Shown piece after piece: positions 15,398-20,168 of a stretch of 20,168 nt of DNA. Position numbers and translations under genes: made by a program. Position 1 is the stretch's first letter. The number at the start of each line of letters is the position of its first letter. The stretch is from CAVAVT01 sp963592185. GTDB taxonomy: Bacteria; Bacillota; Negativicutes; Selenomonadales; Selenomonadaceae. The stretch is taken from assembly GCA_963592185.1 (NCBI GenBank), contig CAVAVT010000030.1:1-20168 (forward strand), in the 5' to 3' direction. The notes under the pieces are model-generated. The model made no database searches and was not told the origin of the DNA. It worked only from the letters and a program-made list of their open reading frames with translations.

Positions 15398-17416
15398 ATG
15401 TCTGAGATTGTAAACGATATGAAATTAGATAATGTATTTCCTGAAATGCCTGAATTTGAGGAAGGTATCCGCCGTGCTCCAAGCAGAGGATTCCATCTGA
15501 GCCAGGCACAGACTGAGATTGCGTTGAAAAATGCCCTTCGTTATCTCCCACCGGAGCTTCATGAAAAGGCTGCTCCGGAATTTCTTGAGGAACTTCTGAC
15601 CTATGGCAGAATCTATGCATACAGATGGAGACCAGAGGGTCGCATTTACGGCAAGCCCATTGATGAATACAAGGGCAACTGCATTGAAGGCAAGGCATTC
15701 CAGGTTATGATTGACAACAATCTGGATTTTGAAGTAGCACTTTATCCATATGAGCTTGTGACCTATGGTGAGACAGGCAGTGTATGCCACGACTGGCTTC
15801 AGTACAGACTCATCAAGAAATATCTTGAGGTTCTGACTGACCACCAGACCCTGGTACTTGAATCTGGTCATCCTTTGGGACTGTTCCCATCCAAGCCGGA
15901 TGCACCGAGAGTAATCCTCACCAACGGTCTTATGGTTGGTATGTTTGACAATCTTAAGGACTGGGAAATTGCTGAGGAAATGGGCGTAGCAAACTATGGT
16001 CAGATGACAGCAGGCGGCTGGATGTACATCGGACCACAGGGCATTGTCCATGGCACATACAACACACTGCTTAACGCTGGCAGAATGCATCTTGGTATTC
16101 CCAACGATGGCGACCTTGCCGGGCATCTTTTCATCAGCTCCGGTCTTGGCGGCATGAGCGGCGCACAGCCGAAGGCTGCTGAAATTGCAAATGGTGTAGG
16201 TATTATTGCAGAGGTAGATATGTCCCGTATCCAGACCCGTCTTGACCAGGGCTGGGTTGGGGAGTGCTACTCTGACCTTGATGCGGTTTTTGCTTCAGCT
16301 AAAAAGCATATCGATGCAAAGACCACTGTATCCATTGCTTACCATGGAAATATCGTAGATTTGTTGGAATATGTTGTTGCTCATGACATCAAGGTTGACC
16401 TCATGAGCGATCAGACCTCCTGCCATGCTGTTTATGATGGCGGCTACTGTCCACAGGGACTTACCTTTGATGAAAGAACTGAAATGCTGGCTGATGACCG
16501 TGAGGGCTTTATTGAGCTTGTTAATAAGAGCCTCCGTCGTCATTACGAGCTTATTAAGGCTTGTGTTGACAAGGGAACATATTTCTTCGATTACGGCAAT
16601 TCCTTCCTGAAGGCTGTATATGATGCCGGTGTAAAGGAACTTTCCAAGAACGGTATTGATGAAAAGGACGGCTTCATTCTGCCTTCCTATGTTGAGGATA
16701 TCATGGGACCGCAGCTCTTTGACTATGGCTATGGACCGTTCCGCTGGGTATGCCTCAGCGGTAAGCATGAGGACCTTATTGAGACAGATAAGGCTGCAAT
16801 GAGCTGCATTGATCCAAATAGAAGATATCAGGATCGTGATAACTACAACTGGATTCGTGATGCTGAAAAGAATCAGATGGTTGTAGGAACCCAGGCTAGA
16901 ATTCTGTATCAGGATGCTGAAGGCCGTATGAACATAGCTCTGAAGTTCAATGAACTGGTTAGGGAAGGAAAGATTGGTCCTGTTATGATGGGCCGTGATC
17001 ACCACGATGTAAGTGGTACTGACTCTCCCTTCAGAGAGACCGCAAATATCAAGGACGGCAGCAATGTTATGGCTGACATGGCTGTACAGTGCTTTGCCGG
17101 AAATGCTGCAAGGGGTATGAGCCTCTGTGCCCTTCACAATGGCGGCGGTGTAGGTATCGGCAAGTCCATCAATGGCGGTTTTGGTCTGGTTCTGGATGGC
17201 AGCGAGCGTGTGGACAACATCATTAAGAGTGCACTGCTGTGGGATGTTATGAGCGGTGTTGCTAGAAGAAACTGGGCTAGAAATGAGCATTCCATTGAGA
17301 CTGTTGAGGCATTCAATGACAAGTATGCCGGAAAGGCGCACATCACCGTTCCAAATCTTGCAGACGATGCAATGGTAAGCGGACTGGTTAGCAAAATGTA
17401 CAAGAAACCCGAATAA
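15398..17416 (+). CDS. hutU: Urocanate hydratase (urocanase, long form)
   Basis: Adds water to urocanate to give 4-imidazolone-5-propionate, using tightly bound NAD+ as an electrophile. The NAD-binding loop SSGLGGMSGAQPKAAEIANG lies near residue 247, and the active-site cysteine is C452 in GPFRWVCLSG. Further conserved parts are RDHHDVSGTDSPFRET and the LHNGGGVGIGKSINGGFG stretch. At 672 residues it is the long urocanase type, like the animal enzyme and those of several anaerobes, rather than the roughly 555-residue Bacillus/Pseudomonas type. The ATG at 15398 follows AAGGAG. It is co-directional with hutI just upstream; no hutH is in the window. Confidence 0.96.
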   Translation: MSEIVNDMKLDNVFPEMPEFEEGIRRAPSRGFHLSQAQTEIALKNALRYLPPELHEKAAPEFLEELLTYGRIYAYRWRPEGRIYGKPIDEYKGNCIEGKAFQVMIDNNLDFEVALYPYELVTYGETGSVCHDWLQYRLIKKYLEVLTDHQTLVLESGHPLGLFPSKPDAPRVILTNGLMVGMFDNLKDWEIAEEMGVANYGQMTAGGWMYIGPQGIVHGTYNTLLNAGRMHLGIPNDGDLAGHLFISSGLGGMSGAQPKAAEIANGVGIIAEVDMSRIQTRLDQGWVGECYSDLDAVFASAKKHIDAKTTVSIAYHGNIVDLLEYVVAHDIKVDLMSDQTSCHAVYDGGYCPQGLTFDERTEMLADDREGFIELVNKSLRRHYELIKACVDKGTYFFDYGNSFLKAVYDAGVKELSKNGIDEKDGFILPSYVEDIMGPQLFDYGYGPFRWVCLSGKHEDLIETDKAAMSCIDPNRRYQDRDNYNWIRDAEKNQMVVGTQARILYQDAEGRMNIALKFNELVREGKIGPVMMGRDHHDVSGTDSPFRETANIKDGSNVMADMAVQCFAGNAARGMSLCALHNGGGVGIGKSINGGFGLVLDGSERVDNIIKSALLWDVMSGVARRNWARNEHSIETVEAFNDKYAGKAHITVPNLADDAMVSGLVSKMYKKPE

Positions 17417-17455
17417 TATATGATAATCAAACAGGTGTGTATACATACTGGAAAA

Positions 17456-17472
17456 GTATAGGGTAACTATAC
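17456..17472 (+). promoter_or_regulatory. Inverted repeat upstream of the permease promoter
   Basis: GTATAG (17456-17461) and CTATAC (17467-17472) form a perfect dyad around GGTAA, 30 nt before the -35 box. A related GTATAC palindrome lies just upstream near 17438. It may be an operator or a weak hairpin after hutU; it has no T-run. Confidence 0.35.
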
Positions 17473-17501
17473 GTTATGCAAAGAAAAACATGCAAAAAGC
17501 A

Positions 17502-17530
17502 TTGTAAAGTGTAAATAGGTATGCTATAGT
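17502..17530 (+). promoter_or_regulatory. Promoter of the permease-ATPase unit
   Basis: TTGTAA (17502-17507), 17 nt, TATAGT (17525-17530), with TG one base short of an extended -10 element. The spacer contains the second copy of the shared element (AAGTGTAAATAGGT, 17507-17520). The predicted start near 17537 lies only a few nucleotides before the conserved box hairpin. Confidence 0.65.
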
Positions 17531-17541
17531 ACACATATCAG

Positions 17542-17581
17542 TTAAGCAAAGGCGCTTGAACCAATAGGTTCGGCGCCTTTT
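17542..17581 (+). promoter_or_regulatory. Leader copy 3: conserved box plus terminator before the permease gene
   Basis: The box AGCAAAGGCGCT (17545-17556) lies in the best version of the hairpin: TTAAGC (17542-17547) pairs with GCTTGA (17554-17559), 6 bp with one G-U, around the loop AAAGGC. The competing terminator uses AAAGGCGC (17548-17555) with GCGCCTTT (17573-17580) plus inner GAACC/GGTTC, then TTTTGTGTTT. Each of the three leaders pairs a different part of the box in its terminator, so box conservation is not explained by terminator pairing. Confidence 0.75.
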
Positions 17582-17638
17582 GTGTTTGTAGGATTTCTTT
17601 TTAGCTGATTGTGTATTTTGTAAGGAGTGATATCAATT

Positions 17639-18559
17639 ATGGATAGAAAGCTTGGTATTGAATCAGGAAATGGGGTTCCAATGGGATCTGAAGCTGCAGT
17701 TGTTTTAGGCGGTTCTCCAAATCCTTCGCCTTCATCTGCTGCTGAATCCAAGAGCAAGATAGTTAGTGCAATAAAGGATGCCTTCACACCGCAGGGAAAA
17801 ATCCCAGCACATTGGACCGTAGGGCTTGCAATTTTTTCCTTCGTGGCTGTTTTGCTTGTATGGATGGCATGTACCACCATCGGCGGTATAGACAAATTCT
17901 TCCTTCCGTCCATTTCTGATACCATGACAATGGCTGCAGAGCTTGTGACTGGAAGTGAGTTTGCAACAGATGTTTCCATGACAGTATTCAGAGTACTGGC
18001 AGGTTTCCTTATTGCAACGGCTGTTGCTGTTCCCCTGGGACTTTTGATAGGAACTTATGCACCGTGCTCCGGTTTGATGGAATATCTTTTCTCATTTGTT
18101 CGTTACCTTCCTGCATCCGCATTCATTCCGCTCTTCATTTTGTGGATTGGTATTGATGAGCCGGAAAAAGTAGCTGTAATCATCCTGGGAAGCCTTCCAC
18201 AGCTTGTATTGATGGTGGCAACCAATGTAAGAAACGTGCCCCGTTCCATGGTTGAGGTATCCTACACATTAGGTGTTTCAAAGGCAGCTGTACTTTGGAA
18301 GGTTATCCTGCCGAAGTCCCTTCCTGATATTGTAGATACACTGAGAATTGTACTTGGATGGGCTTGGACCTACGTAATCGTTGCCGAAATGGTTGGTGCA
18401 TCCAGCGGTATTGGCTATATGATTATCCAGTCCCAGAGAATGATGAATACCTCAAGAATTTTCGTAGGTATTTTGACAATCGGCCTTATCGGTATGTTCA
18501 TTGATATTTTGTTCAAGCTGGCTCATAAGGCATTGTTCTCCTGGAACACAGAGCACTGA
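17639..18559 (+). CDS. ABC transporter permease, NitT/TauT (SsuC-like) family
   Basis: Integral membrane channel of the importer. About 55 hydrophilic residues precede the first membrane segment (WTVGLAIFSFVAVLLVWMACT, near 59-79), and several more follow in the binding-protein-dependent transport domain. The cytoplasmic coupling loop has the EAA-type pattern VEVSYTLGVSKAAVLWKVILPKSLPDI. I chose the ATG at 17639 (306 residues) with TAAGGAG 11 nt upstream; an in-frame GTG at 17627 overlaps that site. The ATPase gene follows after 23 nt. Its binding-protein partner is most likely the lipoprotein 3.6 kb upstream, which has the same leader box. Confidence 0.92.
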   Translation: MDRKLGIESGNGVPMGSEAAVVLGGSPNPSPSSAAESKSKIVSAIKDAFTPQGKIPAHWTVGLAIFSFVAVLLVWMACTTIGGIDKFFLPSISDTMTMAAELVTGSEFATDVSMTVFRVLAGFLIATAVAVPLGLLIGTYAPCSGLMEYLFSFVRYLPASAFIPLFILWIGIDEPEKVAVIILGSLPQLVLMVATNVRNVPRSMVEVSYTLGVSKAAVLWKVILPKSLPDIVDTLRIVLGWAWTYVIVAEMVGASSGIGYMIIQSQRMMNTSRIFVGILTIGLIGMFIDILFKLAHKALFSWNTEH

Positions 18560-18582
18560 TACAAAGGTAAGGAGAGATAGTT

Positions 18583-19416
18583 ATGATAGAGACAGCTGAT
18601 AACGGCAAGGTTTTGGAAATAATGGATGTGAGCAAGACCTATTTCACCTCCAAGGGTGAGGTCAATGCTCTGAGCCATATAGATTTTACAGTTAAGCCAA
18701 ATGAATTTATTTCCCTTTTGGGAACTTCCGGATGTGGCAAAAGTACGCTTCTTAGAATAATATGCGGACTTGAAAAGGCAACTTCCGGACGGATTACCTA
18801 CAATGGACGTATCCTCGATGCGCCGGGTCCTGACAGAGGCATGGTATTCCAGGCTTACACACTGTTCCCTTGGATGACAGTAAGCGAAAATATTGCTTTT
18901 GGCTTAAAGCAGTACAGCGGCAGCCGCAAGCTCAGCTCTGCGGAAATTAAAGATATTACAGAGCATTATATTGGAATCGTTGGTCTCAACGGATTTGAAA
19001 AGCAGTATCCAAATGCTCTTTCCGGCGGTATGAAGCAACGTGTGGCAATTGCGAGGGCACTGGCAAATGACCCTGACATATTGCTTTTGGATGAGCCATT
19101 CGGCGCATTGGATATGCAGACCAGAAATGTCATGCAGGAACTTCTTTTGGATGTATGGCAGAAATCTCCAAAGACCATCATCATGGTTACTCATGATATT
19201 GATGAGGCAATTTTCCTTGCAGACCGTGTGGCAATCATGGGCGCACGTCCAGGCATAATAAAGGATGTTTTGAGTGTGGATATGGAACGTCCAAGAGACT
19301 ACCATTTCAAGACCACACCTGAGTTCATGGAGTATAAGGAACGTGCTACTGACGTAATCCGTGAAGAGAGCATGAAGCTCATCAAGGCTGAGAGCAACAA
19401 GGCAGCAAGTGCATAA
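18583..19416 (+). CDS. ABC transporter ATP-binding protein, NitT/TauT (SsuB-like) family
   Basis: Cytoplasmic ATPase that powers the importer. All nucleotide-binding motifs are present: Walker A GTSGCGKSTLL, Q-loop MVFQAYTLFPW, signature LSGGMKQRVAIARAL, Walker B ILLLDEPFGALD and the H-loop VTHDIDEA. The 277-residue length is usual for the SsuB/TauB/NrtD group. The ATG at 18583 follows AAGGAGAGA. It is directly behind the permease and ahead of a strong terminator, so permease and ATPase form the core unit. Confidence 0.94.
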   Translation: MIETADNGKVLEIMDVSKTYFTSKGEVNALSHIDFTVKPNEFISLLGTSGCGKSTLLRIICGLEKATSGRITYNGRILDAPGPDRGMVFQAYTLFPWMTVSENIAFGLKQYSGSRKLSSAEIKDITEHYIGIVGLNGFEKQYPNALSGGMKQRVAIARALANDPDILLLDEPFGALDMQTRNVMQELLLDVWQKSPKTIIMVTHDIDEAIFLADRVAIMGARPGIIKDVLSVDMERPRDYHFKTTPEFMEYKERATDVIREESMKLIKAESNKAASA

Positions 19417-19419
19417 GAA

Positions 19420-19459
19420 AAAATATCGTACAGCTTTTGAGTCTGTACGATATTTTAAT
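19420..19459 (+). terminator. Terminator between the ATPase gene and hutD
   Basis: A perfect 14-bp stem: AAAATATCGTACAG (19420-19433) with CTGTACGATATTTT (19443-19456), 9-nt loop, tail TTTTAATTT. hutD has no clear promoter of its own, so low-level read-through probably expresses it. Confidence 0.82.
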
Positions 19460-19484
19460 TTAGAGATAAAAGGAGTATTTTGTA

Positions 19485-20066
19485 ATGGAATGGGAGTTAA
19501 TAACCGAAGATAAACAGACAGTATCAAGCTGGTCAGGAGGAGAGACACGGGAGCTTTATATTGAAGGGGATGAAGGCTGCAGCTATAAGGACAGGAACTT
19601 TGACCTGCGTCTCAGCTCAGCTACTGTGGATGTGGAAAGCTCTGTCTTTTCAGATCTTACGGGATATACCAGATACTTGATGCCTCTGGAGGGATATATA
19701 AAGATTTCTCATGACGGAGGCGAAGCAGAAATCCTCAAGCCCTATGATGTACATGAGTTTGATGGGGGAAGCCGCACGGAAAGCGAAGGCAAATGCAGGG
19801 ATTTCAATGTAATGCTTTCCAAGAAAATTTCTGTTGCAGTAACCATGCTGGGGAAGGAACTGTCTCTAGGAGACACTGTAAAGATGGAGGAAACAGCGGA
19901 TGATGAATACATATATTCCCTAGGCCGCTGTACCATAGAAATGGAAAAATTTCATGCGATGATTACTCCAGGCAATCTGATGAAAATATCAGGCCGCTCC
20001 GGAACACTGGACATTACAGGCAACGGACCGATAATTTATATAGGTATAAAAAAAGGAACTGTGTGA
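19485..20066 (+). CDS. hutD: HutD family cupin protein
   Basis: HutD proteins are cupin-fold proteins that accompany histidine-utilisation genes. In Pseudomonas HutD is reported to limit the level of hut activity, possibly by binding a pathway intermediate. The 193-residue product shows the family signatures: SSWSGGETRELYI, a NFDLRLSSATVDVESSVFSDLTGYTRYLMPLEG stretch, DVHEFDGG and KCRDFNVML. The ATG at 19485 is 9 nt after AGGAG. Its presence supports reading this region as a real hut-type cluster rather than stray urocanase. The stop codon lies inside the stem of the following terminator. Confidence 0.9.
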   Translation: MEWELITEDKQTVSSWSGGETRELYIEGDEGCSYKDRNFDLRLSSATVDVESSVFSDLTGYTRYLMPLEGYIKISHDGGEAEILKPYDVHEFDGGSRTESEGKCRDFNVMLSKKISVAVTMLGKELSLGDTVKMEETADDEYIYSLGRCTIEMEKFHAMITPGNLMKISGRSGTLDITGNGPIIYIGIKKGTV

Positions 20067-20081
20067 TACACAGTTCCTTTT
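20051..20081. terminator. Bidirectional terminator between hutD and tRNA-Met
   Basis: AAAAGGAACTGTGT (20051-20064) pairs perfectly with ACACAGTTCCTTTT (20068-20081), 14 bp around a 3-nt loop. T-rich tails occur on both strands, so it can end hutD transcription on the plus strand and tRNA transcription on the minus strand. Confidence 0.88.
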
Positions 20082-20091
20082 AATTTCATCA

Positions 20092-20168
20092 TGGTGGCGG
20101 CACAGAGATTTGAACTCCGGACACAACGGGTATGAACCGTTTGCTCTAGCCAACTGAGCTATGCCGCC
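20092..20168 (-). tRNA. tRNA-Met (anticodon CAT), elongator type
   Basis: A complete cloverleaf reads on the minus strand from 20168: acceptor GGCGGCA/TGCCGCC, D-stem GCTC/GAGC, anticodon stem AACGG/CCGTT with loop TTCATAC (anticodon CAT), 5-nt variable region, T-stem CGGAG/CTCTG with loop TTCAAAT, discriminator A and encoded CCA. The GGTTCATACC anticodon arm matches elongator tRNA-Met of Firmicutes better than tRNA-Ile2(CAT). The gene begins exactly at the window edge. Confidence 0.94.

Noticed and set aside
16295..17446. A 383-residue open frame on the minus strand opposite hutU
   Set aside because: Antisense to the urocanase gene, no start signal and a composition typical of a shadow frame.
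17456..17502. First hairpin of a two-hairpin ANTAR target (GTATAG/CTATAC dyad)
   Set aside because: Its loop has five bases (GGTAA), not an A1/G4 hexaloop, and it lies upstream of the predicted transcription start.
17417..17626. HutP-type antitermination site as in Bacillus hut
   Set aside because: There are no clusters of regularly spaced NAG triplets around the hut gene leaders.
1..20168. CRISPR arrays, insertion sequences, integrase attachment sites or phage genes
   Set aside because: No spaced repeat arrays, transposases, terminal inverted repeats or integrases are visible; the tRNA at the end has no repeated 3' fragment within the window.

Overview
The window reads as a low-to-mid GC Firmicutes (Bacillota) anaerobe. 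The yqeK - LCP protein - rsfS - S1-domain gene order, the strong AGGAGG ribosome sites, the CheV protein and the long form of urocanase all fit, and a rumen or gut Negativicutes or Clostridia member is plausible. I cannot fix the genus. A run of 225 Ns (2671-2895) shows this is a draft assembly.

Layout. (1) 1-2011: ilvD (dihydroxy-acid dehydratase), a single-gene unit with its own promoter and terminator. (2) 2026-2668, minus strand: a HicA/HicB toxin-antitoxin pair running up to the N gap. (3) 2969-5851: housekeeping operon yqeK, LytR-CpsA-Psr protein, rsfS, and a CvfB-like S1 RNA-binding protein. (4) 5958-7333: cheV with its own terminator, then an orphan PTS IIA (lactose/cellobiose type). 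(5) 7417-20081: a large plus-strand catabolic region. (6) 20092-20168, minus strand: an elongator tRNA-Met(CAT) ending exactly at the window edge.

The catabolic region is the interesting part. It holds an M20-type amidohydrolase of the carbamoylase/allantoate amidohydrolase group, a HutF-like amidohydrolase, a two-subunit aconitase X, a D-2-hydroxyacid dehydrogenase, a NitT/TauT-type ABC transporter (lipoprotein, permease, ATPase), imidazolonepropionase (hutI), urocanate hydratase (hutU) and HutD. Together these give a route from urocanate through imidazolonepropionate and N-formiminoglutamate to N-formylglutamate, and then probably glutamate. The usual histidine ammonia-lyase (hutH) and N-formylglutamate deformylase (hutG) are not in the window. 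Aconitase X and the hydroxyacid dehydrogenase are not part of any hut pathway I know, so they may feed another imidazole compound, such as imidazolelactate or a hydroxyhistidine, into the route.

Three intergenic leaders in this region (near 7488, 12887 and 17545) carry the identical 12-nt box AGCAAAGGCGCT. Each is followed at once by an intrinsic terminator, and each terminator uses a different part of the box. The box can fold as a hairpin with the six-base loop AAAGGC, which has A at loop position 1 and G at position 4. That is the known target rule for ANTAR-domain antitermination proteins. The leaders precede the M20-HutF-AcnX-dehydrogenase unit, the substrate-binding protein (with hutI and hutU behind it) and the permease-ATPase unit, so the whole system looks like one RNA-controlled regulon. 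No ANTAR gene is in the window.
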